Source of the DNA: Silvimonas iriomotensis
GTDB lineage: Bacteria > Pseudomonadota > Gammaproteobacteria > Burkholderiales > Chitinibacteraceae
Length of the DNA: 64,000 bases
Reading direction: 5' to 3'
NCBI RefSeq assembly: GCF_014645535.1
Contig: NZ_BMLX01000001.1
Coordinates: forward strand, 1,357,169 to 1,421,168
Made by a program: the position numbers and the translations under genes. Below the pieces are notes generated by a model that was not told the origin of the DNA, made no database searches, and was given only the letters and a program-made list of their open reading frames with translations. Shown here piece after piece: positions 46,055 to 54,085 of the stretch (the first letter of the stretch is position 1; each line of letters opens with the position of its first letter).

Positions 46055-47491
46055 TTATTTGTCCTTGTCGGTTTTTTCCGGTGCCTTGATGGTCAGGAAC
46101 AGCGAGCCATCCTGGCGCATGACGCGCAATGCCAGGGTTTCGCCCGGCTTGAGCGCATCCAGCGCTTGCTTGAGCTGGGCGAAGCTGGTCAGTTCAGCAC
46201 CAGCAATGCCGATCAGCACATCACCTTGCTGCAGCCCGGCGCGCATGGCAGGGCCGCTGGCGCCCTGCACGCCCACGCCGTACTTGATGCCCAGTTGCTT
46301 GAGCTGACGCGGGCTGAGTTCAACCAGCGACAAACCGAAACGGCGTGACGAGGCCGCATCGTCATTTTTCTTGCTGCCAGGCTTGCCGGGTTTACCCGGC
46401 GCGGCTTCATCCTGTTCATCCAGCGTCGCCACAGTCAGCGTGATATCCCGCGTGGCTTTGTCGCGCCAGATTTGCATGGTCGCGGTGGAACCCGGCTTGC
46501 TGCTGGTGACAAGGCGCGGCAGATCGCCGCTGTCTTCCACTGGCTGGCCATTGAACTTGAGCACGATATCGCCCGGCTTCACGCCCGCCTTGCCCGCCGG
46601 GCCGTCTTTGTCGACCGCAGACACCAGCGCGCCTTGCGCCTTGGTCAAGCCAAAGCTCCTGGCAAGGTCGTCGTTCACCGATTGCACGGCCACGCCGATA
46701 CGGCCACGCGTCACCTTGCCGTGCGCTTTGAGTTCTGCCACGACCTTCATGGCTTCATTGATCGGAATGGAAAACGACAGGCCCATGAAGCCGCCGGAAC
46801 GGCTATAGATCTGGGAATTGATCCCGACAACCTGACCATCCATGTTAAACAGCGGACCACCCGAATTGCCCGGATTGATGGCCACATCAGTCTGGATGAA
46901 CGGGGTCTGGTTTTCGTCGAGCAACCTGCGGCCCGTGGCCGAAACAATGCCGGCGGTGACCGTGTTCTCAAACCCGAACGGTGAGCCGATGGCGACAACC
47001 CACTGTCCTGGCTTGAGCACATCCGAATTGCCCAAGTCTACCTTGGGCAAGTTGGTCGCTTCAATCTTCAACAGTGCGATATCGGTCCGCGTATCAGACC
47101 CCACAACGGTCGCCTTGTACTCCTTCTTGTCGGTCAACGTGACCTTGATGGAGTCCGCCTGCGCCACGACGTGGGCATTGGTCAGCACATAACCGTTGGC
47201 ATCAATGACAAAACCGGAGCCCAGCGATTGCGCGGTACGTTCACGCGGTTGTTGCTGGCCGGCAGAGGGAGGAACGGGGAAACCAAAACGACGCAGCAGG
47301 TTGAGCGTGTCTTCATCCAGACCGGATTCATCGCCCGAATCACGCAGCGTGGCGGTGGTAGAGACGTTGACGACGGCTTTGCCTTCTTTTTCAACCAGTT
47401 GGGTGAAATCCGGCAAACCGGTTACCGCAGCCGACGCGGCGACACTGCTCAGCGCAAACAAGCCGCTGACAAACAAGGTTTTTATTTGCAT
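46055..47491 (-). CDS. mucD: Do-family periplasmic serine protease (DegQ/MucD)
   Basis: The 478-residue exported protease/chaperone has the signal peptide MQIKTLFVSGLFALSSVAAS cut after ASA. The catalytic triad is His in LTNAHVVAQAD, Asp in DTRTDIALLKI and Ser in INPGNSGGPLFNM. Two PDZ domains follow (about 280-375 and 395-475). It degrades misfolded envelope proteins. Membership in the sigma-E operon (MucD position) supports that role. The frame is open 43 codons further up, but those residues are not a signal peptide. Confidence 0.93.
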   Translation of the reverse strand: MQIKTLFVSGLFALSSVAASAAVTGLPDFTQLVEKEGKAVVNVSTTATLRDSGDESGLDEDTLNLLRRFGFPVPPSAGQQQPRERTAQSLGSGFVIDANGYVLTNAHVVAQADSIKVTLTDKKEYKATVVGSDTRTDIALLKIEATNLPKVDLGNSDVLKPGQWVVAIGSPFGFENTVTAGIVSATGRRLLDENQTPFIQTDVAINPGNSGGPLFNMDGQVVGINSQIYSRSGGFMGLSFSIPINEAMKVVAELKAHGKVTRGRIGVAVQSVNDDLARSFGLTKAQGALVSAVDKDGPAGKAGVKPGDIVLKFNGQPVEDSGDLPRLVTSSKPGSTATMQIWRDKATRDITLTVATLDEQDEAAPGKPGKPGSKKNDDAASSRRFGLSLVELSPRQLKQLGIKYGVGVQGASGPAMRAGLQQGDVLIGIAGAELTSFAQLKQALDALKPGETLALRVMRQDGSLFLTIKAPEKTDKDK

Positions 47492-47582
47492 GGTCTGGTC
47501 ACTGTTCTGGAACGGGACAAAAACAGACAAATACGCCCTGCGCAAGTTCAAAGCCGCGTGTAGCCCGATTGTATCTGTGCGG

Positions 47583-48074
47583 TCAGTGCGCCCCACCCGG
47601 GCTGGGCGTATTGCGATCACAAAACTTGATGGGTTGCGCGCCAGGCACCAGACGCTCCAGCGTAGCAGGTTCAGCCTGGCTTGCCAGATTGCGCCGGCTG
47701 CGCAAAATCAGAAAGCCCGCAACAAAGCCCGTCGCCGCACCCAGCACGGCGCCCAGATCAGGCAGACCGAACGGCGCAATGGTGCGACCGAGCACAGCGC
47801 CAGCCATCAGGGCAATCAGCGGCACACCATATGCGGCAAACGCGGTGCGCAGCAACATGCCATCGGCCACGCCAATGCGCACAAAGTCGCCCGGCTGCGC
47901 GTCAACGGTGTTGCGCACCCGGAATGCTTCTTTGGCATTGCCGAACATGCGGGTAATGGCTACCGACTTGCAGCCGGTTTCCGGATCACAGTTGCCACAC
48001 GGTGCGTGCGGACGAATCCGGACCCAGACATGTTCGCCTTCGCGGCGCACCACTTGTGCTTCGCTTTCGATCAT
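47583..48074 (-). CDS. rseC: SoxR-reducing/sigma-E regulatory protein RseC
   Basis: The 163-residue inner-membrane protein shows the N-terminal Cys-rich loop CGNCDPETGCKSV typical of RseC, a cytoplasmic SH3-like part (about 1-85), and two membrane helices (about 90-130). It is a positive modulator of sigma-E in some hosts and part of a SoxR-reducing system in others. Upstream codons of the open frame are not conserved. The gap to mucD is 91 bases. Confidence 0.87.
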   Translation of the reverse strand: MIESEAQVVRREGEHVWVRIRPHAPCGNCDPETGCKSVAITRMFGNAKEAFRVRNTVDAQPGDFVRIGVADGMLLRTAFAAYGVPLIALMAGAVLGRTIAPFGLPDLGAVLGAATGFVAGFLILRSRRNLASQAEPATLERLVPGAQPIKFCDRNTPSPGGAH

Positions 48075-48120
48075 TTTGCAGTTTGTTCCTTGAGCCAATC
48101 CGCAATTATGCGGCGTTCGC

Positions 48121-49122
48121 TCATTGCGCGCCGGACTTTTCGCCCTTCGGCGTATAGGCGTAGCTGAATGCCTGAACCGTTTCTGCCGGCACTTCACCCA
48201 ATACCGTCAACAGATACGGGCCAGCCTGGCGGGCAAACACGGTAATACCGGCTTGCTGCGCAATACCCAGCGGCGCGGCCGGATCAAACGGTTCGATAAA
48301 GACCGAGATGGTGACGAGACCATCACCATACAAGTGATGCACCACCGGTCTGGGCTTGCCCACCATGGCGCGCTGGCTCACTTTCAGCAGACGGAACCCG
48401 CCCGGCAGATTGTGAATGTCCCAGGCCGGGTCTTTGGGCAGGGTCATGGAGCCAGGAGAGTCATCCACCGGCGCCGGCTTGACCGGGTAAACCGGCTTGA
48501 GCTGACGCTTGTCGATGGCGCCGCCAATCTGCACCTGCGAAAAGGCGAAGACTTCCACCGGTTCGTGCCGCACACCCAGCATCACCGACTTGAGCATCAG
48601 GCCGGTATCGGCGTGTACCCAGTAACGATGCGGGTAACGCAGTTTGTCCTTGGGCTCGAAATCGTAAATATTGGCGTCCTGCCCGGCCACGCGCTCCTGG
48701 CCGACATAGCGCACCTGGTAATTGACGAGGACGTGCTCCGGGTCATCCGGAAACTGCCGTGGAAACAGTTTGGAGGACTGGCGCCGGTCAATCGGGAACA
48801 CCTGCCCGCCTGGCAGATACAGGCTGATCTGGTTGCCTTGACGGTAAAATTCACGCGGGGGGCCATCCAGCGACTCGCGGCGTTCGATATCGTTTCCGGA
48901 CGTGGCTTCATGAATCACGCGGAACGCTTCCATATTGTCGCCGTGCTGGTGCACGTAGACCCCCTGGAACGTCACCGTGCGGGCGGCATTGGCCACACGC
49001 GCAACCAGCTGGGTTGCGTCCTGAGTGCTCAGAAGCTCATTGGGAACGGGAGTGGCAGCCAGCAAACGGTGGCCAGCCAGAAACAAACTGCCGGCAAGGA
49101 TCCAGCCCTTGGTTTTCATCAT
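48121..49122 (-). CDS. rseB: Sigma-E regulatory protein RseB/MucB
   Basis: The 333-residue periplasmic protein binds RseA and protects it from DegS, and senses mislocalised lipoproteins and lipopolysaccharide. It has a signal peptide MMKTKGWILAGSLFLAGHRL, a MucB/RseB N-terminal LolA-like domain (VTFQGVYVHQHGDNMEAFRV) and a smaller C-terminal domain (about 235-325). It overlaps rseA by one base. Confidence 0.92.
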   Translation of the reverse strand: MMKTKGWILAGSLFLAGHRLLAATPVPNELLSTQDATQLVARVANAARTVTFQGVYVHQHGDNMEAFRVIHEATSGNDIERRESLDGPPREFYRQGNQISLYLPGGQVFPIDRRQSSKLFPRQFPDDPEHVLVNYQVRYVGQERVAGQDANIYDFEPKDKLRYPHRYWVHADTGLMLKSVMLGVRHEPVEVFAFSQVQIGGAIDKRQLKPVYPVKPAPVDDSPGSMTLPKDPAWDIHNLPGGFRLLKVSQRAMVGKPRPVVHHLYGDGLVTISVFIEPFDPAAPLGIAQQAGITVFARQAGPYLLTVLGEVPAETVQAFSYAYTPKGEKSGAQ

Positions 49123-49634
49123 TATTTGGTCGGTTGGGTCTCAAACGAGGCGTAAACAATATCGCGGCCATCAATCGGGTTGCCCGAATCTTCGTGGTGC
49201 GCAGCCAGGTAAGCACGGAAACGGTTGTCAGTGCCGGTAGACGCCACGCGCACGGCCTGTTGCTTGACGGCCGCCATTTGCGGCGCAGCCAGCGGCGAAC
49301 CGGTATAAGCGCCATGGAATGCTTGCCAGCCCACCACGCTCAGGAACGCGACCGACGCGGCGGCAGACAGCGGCGCCAGGGCGCGGCGCATGAAACGGCG
49401 ACGACGGGAAGCAGCGGCCGGCACCAGCACGACGGGCTCGGTAGCCAGACGATCAGAGAAGTTTTTCATGAAACCGGGCGACAGGATCGGATGCTGCTGC
49501 ATCACGTCACCGACCAGATGCCAGTCTTGCCAATCGTCGCGCAGCGCCGGATCGGCATTGAGTTGCGCCAGAACGTGGTCGAATTCGGCTGGTTCCAGCT
49601 CTCCATCGATCAGTGCGGACAAATGTTCTTTCAT
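49122..49634 (-). CDS. rseA: Anti-sigma-E factor RseA/MucA
   Basis: The 170-residue single-pass protein binds RpoE through its cytoplasmic N-terminal domain (about 1-75; KEHLSALIDGELEPAEFDHV, WHLVGDVMQQHP). It crosses the membrane once (about 88-108) and exposes a periplasmic tail for RseB and proteolysis. The gene order rpoE-rseA-rseB-rseC is standard. Low sequence identity is usual for this family, so position matters for the call. Confidence 0.92.
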   Translation of the reverse strand: MKEHLSALIDGELEPAEFDHVLAQLNADPALRDDWQDWHLVGDVMQQHPILSPGFMKNFSDRLATEPVVLVPAAASRRRRFMRRALAPLSAAASVAFLSVVGWQAFHGAYTGSPLAAPQMAAVKQQAVRVASTGTDNRFRAYLAAHHEDSGNPIDGRDIVYASFETQPTK

Positions 49635-49692
49635 GATTCGTTACCCTCTTGTTGCCCGCCGCCAGCGGGCTTTGTGTGCTGCGTACTTCCTG

Positions 49693-50304
49693 TTACCAGC
49701 GCCTGTCTTTACCTACTGTCTCAAGCAAGGGCCGCAATTTGCCGGCGATGGCTTCGCGAGCCCGAAAGATACGCGATCGGACGGTACCTATGGGACAGTT
49801 CATCACGGCGGCGATATCTTCGTACGACAAACCGTCCATTTCACGCAACGTAATTGCGGTTTTCAGCTCATCGGGAAGGGTATCGACCACCTCATTGACA
49901 GTTCTGACAATTTCCCTGTTGGAGAGTTCAGCATCGGGCGTATGGTAATCCGGAATCTGCGCGGCAGCATCCAGGGTTTCGCCTTCATCGTCTTCATAAT
50001 CGGCGGCCAGCTGGGGGCGACGGCCCATGGCCGCAAGGTAATTCTTGGCGGTATTGATGGCAATACGGTAAAGCCATGTATAAAACGCGCTCTCCCCCCG
50101 AAAGGAAGGCAAGGCGCGATAGGCCTTGATGAACGCTTCTTGCGTTACATCTTCGATTTCGTGCGGGTCACGGATGAGCCTTGAAAGCAAGCGCGCGATT
50201 CTGCGCTGGTATTTGGCGACCAGGAGCTCGAAGGCTTTCTTGTCGCCGCCTTGCGCGCGCACGACAAGAGCCTGATCGACATCCCGTTCGGTGAGGTTTT
50301 CCAA
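49693..50304 (-). CDS. rpoE: RNA polymerase sigma factor RpoE (sigma-E/AlgU)
   Basis: The 203-residue ECF sigma factor has region 2 (about 20-95; FELLVAKYQRRIARLLSRLI, EAFIKAYRALPSFRGESAFY) and region 4 (about 135-195; ELKTAITLREMDGLSYEDIA). It drives the envelope-stress response and is usually autoregulated. It heads the leftward rpoE-rseA-rseB-rseC-mucD-grx series and is divergent from nadB, the same arrangement as in E. coli and Pseudomonas. Confidence 0.95.
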   Translation of the reverse strand: MENLTERDVDQALVVRAQGGDKKAFELLVAKYQRRIARLLSRLIRDPHEIEDVTQEAFIKAYRALPSFRGESAFYTWLYRIAINTAKNYLAAMGRRPQLAADYEDDEGETLDAAAQIPDYHTPDAELSNREIVRTVNEVVDTLPDELKTAITLREMDGLSYEDIAAVMNCPIGTVRSRIFRAREAIAGKLRPLLETVGKDRRW

Positions 50305-50676
50305 TGCGGGCTCCGTAAGGACCGGCCTGCTGAATATTCAAATGACAACAATACGCCCCGGCGAGTACCAGCATGACGCCGGGCCAATGCCACGCGAGGG
50401 TGGTTCCCCCGGAAAAACCCGCGCGGGCGGACTGGCAGCATGCCATGCCATTGCATGACATCCAGATTGCTGTCAGGTGCAGACCTTCTTGATTGATTCT
50501 TTGTTATGTGGGGCTGACAAGCCCGTTTTACAAGACGGGTGACATGCACCCATCCTCGCATTCCCGCCTTAAAACCGGCTTAAAACCGGTCTGGCTGCCC
50601 TGGAGCAGGCCGCCAGCGCATCCGGACTGTTATAGTTACACATTTGCGACAACGTCTGACGGAGTAACGATTAGCC
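50305..50676. other. Divergent intergenic region rpoE/nadB (372 bases)
   Basis: No gene. It must hold promoters of rpoE and nadB. I searched for a sigma-E promoter (GGAAC, 16-17 bases, TCTGA-like) on the rpoE side; the word GGAACC occurs near 50400 but no suitable -10 stands at the right distance. An imperfect hairpin CCCGT...ACGGG lies near 50522-50540. Confidence 0.5.
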
Positions 50677-52257
50677 ATGCGCCAGTTCGATGTGTTGATC
50701 ATGGGAAGCGGCCTTGCCGGCATGACCATTGCCCTCAAGCTTGCCGACAAGCTCAAGGTTGGTCTTGTTACCAAACGCGCCTTGCGTGATGGCGGCAGCG
50801 GTTGGGCCCAGGGCGGCATTGCGGCCGTACTGGACGATGCCGACAGCATAGAACTGCATATCCGTGACACGTTTGTAGCGGGAGCCGGATTATGCGACGC
50901 GAAAGCCACTCGTTTCATTATTGAAAATTCACGTGATGCCATCGACTGGTTGATCGAAATGGGTGTGCCCTTTACCCGCGACGATTCCGGCGATACCAAT
51001 TACCACGGCTACCATCTGACACGTGAAGGCGGTCACAGTCATCGTCGCATCATTCATGCAGCCGACGCCACGGGCGCGGCGGTGATTGATACCCTGGCCA
51101 AAAAGGTGGCGGCGCATCCCGGCATTACGGTGCTGGAAGATCACATCGCACTTGATCTCATCACCGGCAGGAAACTGGGGCTGGACGATGATCGTTGCTG
51201 GGGCGCGTATGTCTATGACAAAACCAATGATCGCGTCGAGACGTTTGTTGCAGGTCATACCGTGCTGGCCACGGGCGGCGCCGGCAAGGTCTATCTATAT
51301 ACAACCAATCCGGATGTCGCCACTGGCGATGGCATTGCCATGGGCTGGCGGGCCGGTTGCAGTGTGTCGAACATGGAGTTCATCCAGTTCCACCCGACGT
51401 GCCTTTACCACCCGCATGCCAAGTCTTTCCTGATTACCGAAGCCGTGCGCGGTGAAGGCGGCATTCTGAAATTGCCGGATGGCACGCGCTTCATGCCGCA
51501 GCACGATGAACGGGCCGAACTGGCCCCGCGTGATGTGGTGGCGCGCGCGATCGACTTTGAAATGAAAAAAGGCGGCTACGACTGCGTGTACCTGGATATC
51601 TCGTACAAGCCGGCCAGCTTTATCAAGGAACACTTCCCCAATATTTACCAGCGCTGCCTGGAACTGGGCATCGACATCACCCGTGAGCCCATCCCGGTGG
51701 TGCCGGCCGCGCATTACACCTGCGGCGGGCTGGTGGTTGATCTGTCTGGCCGTACCGATGTCGCCGGCCTTTACGCCGTGGGTGAAGCGGCCTGCACCGG
51801 CCTGCACGGCGCCAACCGGCTGGCCTCCAACTCTTTGCTGGAATGCATGGTGATCGGCAAGGCCACCGCAGAAGACATTCTGGCCACCCCGCCCGATACC
51901 ATCCCGAACGTGCCGGAGTGGGACGAAAGCCAGGTGACGGACCCGGACGAAGAAGTGGTCATTGCCCACAACTGGGATGAACTGCGCCGCTTCATGTGGG
52001 ATTACGTTGGCATTGTACGCACCAACAAGCGGCTGGAACGCGCGCTGCACCGCATTGAACTGTTGCAGCACGAGATCAACGATTACTACACCAATTTTCG
52101 CGTAGGTAACGATCTGATCGAGTTGCGCAACCTGGTCACCACCGCGCAGCTGATTGTGCAATCGGCCATGGCGCGCAAGGAAAGCCGCGGCCTGCATTAC
52201 AGCCGTGATTATCCGGGCATGCTGCCCGAAGCCACGCCGACCGTACTCAAGCCCTGA
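50677..52257 (+). CDS. nadB: L-aspartate oxidase
   Basis: The 526-residue FAD enzyme oxidises aspartate to iminoaspartate for NAD synthesis with NadA. N-terminal FAD motif [29 protein letters not shown], the active-site segment [20 protein letters not shown], then [25 protein letters not shown] and [20 protein letters not shown]. The divergent rpoE context is typical for nadB. nadA and nadC are not in this window. Confidence 0.95.
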   Translation: MRQFDVLIMGSGLAGMTIALKLADKLKVGLVTKRALRDGGSGWAQGGIAAVLDDADSIELHIRDTFVAGAGLCDAKATRFIIENSRDAIDWLIEMGVPFTRDDSGDTNYHGYHLTREGGHSHRRIIHAADATGAAVIDTLAKKVAAHPGITVLEDHIALDLITGRKLGLDDDRCWGAYVYDKTNDRVETFVAGHTVLATGGAGKVYLYTTNPDVATGDGIAMGWRAGCSVSNMEFIQFHPTCLYHPHAKSFLITEAVRGEGGILKLPDGTRFMPQHDERAELAPRDVVARAIDFEMKKGGYDCVYLDISYKPASFIKEHFPNIYQRCLELGIDITREPIPVVPAAHYTCGGLVVDLSGRTDVAGLYAVGEAACTGLHGANRLASNSLLECMVIGKATAEDILATPPDTIPNVPEWDESQVTDPDEEVVIAHNWDELRRFMWDYVGIVRTNKRLERALHRIELLQHEINDYYTNFRVGNDLIELRNLVTTAQLIVQSAMARKESRGLHYSRDYPGMLPEATPTVLKP

Positions 52258-52378
52258 CCGCCCCTGCCCCGCGCGCATCTGTATTCAGGCATCTATATAT
52301 AGTTGAGACAGACACGGGCAGGCCGGGTGGCCTGCCCGCTTTATGGGCGCTGGATACGCGATACCGCGGGGGTGGGTC

Positions 52379-52960
52379 ATGGTCTTTCTCAATACTTGTC
52401 GTGCCGGTTTGCTCACACTGGCCGCGCTGGTGTTCTGCCAGCACGCCCTGGCCGAAGAATCGGCCGACGATCAGCGCGCCGCCGTGCGCAGCGCCTCCCA
52501 GTCCGCGCTGGAGCGGCTTTACCAGACCCAACCCGAACTCAAACCCATCATTGCCAAATCAGCCGGTTATGCCACGTTCAGCAACTTTGGCATGAAGATT
52601 CTGGTGGCCGGCGGGGGCAGCGGCAACGGTCTGGCGCACGAGAACAAAACCCACAAAGATACCTTCATGAAAATGGTCGAGGTCCAGGCTGGCCTTGGCT
52701 TTGGTATCAAGAAAACCACGCGCATTTTTGTGTTCCAGAATACGGCGGCCCTGACGCACTTTATCAATCAGGGCTGGGAGTTCAGCGGCCAGGCTACCGC
52801 TTCGGCCTCTGTCAACAACACCGGGATCAGCAACTATGGCGGGGTGCAGGTCATGCCCGGCGTGTATATGTTTGAGCTGACCGATACCGGCCTGTCGGCC
52901 GAGCTGACCGGCAAGGGCACCCGGTTTTACAAAGACGATAAACTCAATCTGATCAAGTAA
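52379..52960 (+). CDS. Secreted YSC84-family (DUF500) protein
   Basis: The 193-residue protein has a signal peptide MVFLNTCRAGLLTLAALVFC likely cut after ALA, and one YSC84 domain (about 35-190). SALERLYQTQPELKPIIAKS and GYATFSNFGMKILVAGGGSG, then GIKKTTRIFVFQNTAALTHF and GVQVMPGVYMFELTDTGL fit the family, which binds lipids in eukaryotes and is unknown in bacteria. GGGGGTGGGTC precedes the ATG. It stands alone 121 bases behind nadB. Confidence 0.82.
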   Translation: MVFLNTCRAGLLTLAALVFCQHALAEESADDQRAAVRSASQSALERLYQTQPELKPIIAKSAGYATFSNFGMKILVAGGGSGNGLAHENKTHKDTFMKMVEVQAGLGFGIKKTTRIFVFQNTAALTHFINQGWEFSGQATASASVNNTGISNYGGVQVMPGVYMFELTDTGLSAELTGKGTRFYKDDKLNLIK

Positions 52961-52974
52961 TCCGGTTGAGGCGG

Positions 52975-53014
52975 CCGGATTTTGTACTTGTGGGACAACA
53001 GCTACAAAATCCGG
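52975..53014. repeat. Hairpin with 12-base perfect stem behind the YSC84 gene
   Basis: CCGGATTTTGTA and TACAAAATCCGG flank a 16-base loop, starting 15 bases after the stop. No T run follows, but it is well placed to end the mRNA; AATCCGGTTGA is also repeated directly at each end. Confidence 0.7.
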
Positions 53015-53190
53015 TTGATTGCGGGTAGCGAGCCAGTTTAAGGTGTCCATGCACCTTTCATGGGCACCCCGCACCGGGCCAGCGTATGCCGGTATGACTA
53101 CCGGTAGCCGGTCAGACCCTGTGCGACAACCATATCCAGGCTATAAAAAAAACAGCCAGACCCCTACCCGCAACCCGGAGTCGAAATTTG

Positions 53191-54018
53191 ATGAGTGAAG
53201 AAACCCTCAAACCCCTGGTGATCGGGAACTGGAAGACGTACGTCTCACGCGAGGCCAGCGCCGGTGTCCTGACCGAGCTGGCCGAAGTACCACACCCCAA
53301 GGATGTGGAAACGGTCGTTTGCCCCTCGCACACATTGCTGGCAGAAACCGCCGCGCCCCTGCTGGCCAATGGCTATGTGCTGGGCGGCCAGAGCTGCAGC
53401 GTTGACCCGGACCTGCCCGATGCCGTTGATGTCCCGGCCAGCGCGCTGGTGGACGCCGGCTGTAAATACGTGGTGGTCGGCCATGCCGAGCGCCGCCGCA
53501 TGTTTGCCGAAGCCGATCATCAGATTGCCCACAAGGTTCAGCAAGCCATCCAGGCCGGTCTGACGCCTGTGCTGTGTCTGGGCGAAGACGCGGACCAGCG
53601 CCGCAGCAACCAGACCACCAAAGCCTTGCAGCAACAATTGCAGCAGGCCATTGCGCTGTTCGGCGCCAACTGGTCGCGCATGATTGTGGTGTACCAGCCG
53701 CAATGGGCGCTGGATGACACCACGGTGATCTCGGTGATTCAACTGGCCGGTACCATCCGCACGCTGCGCCAGTTGTTGCTGGAACTGCATGAAGACAACG
53801 GCGTCGGGTTCCCGCAGCGCATTCTTTACGGCGGTAGCGTGGATGAACACAACGCCGCCGGTTTGATGATCGGGGCCGAGATCGACGGCGTCCTGGTGGG
53901 GCGCGCGTCTTATCCGGCCGAGCGCTTTTTGCAGATTTGCCTGGAAGTCTCTCTGGCTGCCCGTATTGGTGCTTATGCCGGCCCGCGCTCCCCGCTGACC
54001 AACGGCGCTGCTGCCTGA
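53191..54018 (+). CDS. tpiA: Triosephosphate isomerase-like protein with catalytic Glu replaced by Gln
   Basis: The 275-residue TIM barrel has the N-terminal GNWKTYVSR (Lys15), the His motif in VVVGHAERRRMFAE (His98) and the phosphate loop ILYGGSVDEHNAAGLM. The catalytic glutamate of TIM (YEPVWAIGTG) is missing: the sequence reads VYQPQWALDDT, so the residue is Gln169 (codon CAG), and flexible loop 6 is altered. The GAFTGE segment is also not seen. This is a divergent relative, possibly with another activity or none. ATG at 53191 has CGGAG upstream. It is a single gene, not next to secG or nuo, where tpiA often lies. Confidence 0.75.
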   Translation: MSEETLKPLVIGNWKTYVSREASAGVLTELAEVPHPKDVETVVCPSHTLLAETAAPLLANGYVLGGQSCSVDPDLPDAVDVPASALVDAGCKYVVVGHAERRRMFAEADHQIAHKVQQAIQAGLTPVLCLGEDADQRRSNQTTKALQQQLQQAIALFGANWSRMIVVYQPQWALDDTTVISVIQLAGTIRTLRQLLLELHEDNGVGFPQRILYGGSVDEHNAAGLMIGAEIDGVLVGRASYPAERFLQICLEVSLAARIGAYAGPRSPLTNGAAA

Positions 54019-54045
54019 GCTACACCTCAGACGCGTTTTCCATAA

Positions 54046-54075
54046 AAAAAGCCGCATCACACGATGCGGCTTTTT
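54046..54075. terminator. Bidirectional rho-independent terminator
   Basis: GCCGCATC / GATGCGGC stem with A and T runs on both sides, between the TIM-like gene and the RND pump gene, which converge. Confidence 0.9.
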
Positions 54076-54085
54076 GTTTGCCTGC

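Noticed and set aside
50305-50676. Sigma-E autoregulatory promoter before rpoE
   Set aside because: GGAACC is present but no -10 element stands 16-17 bases later.
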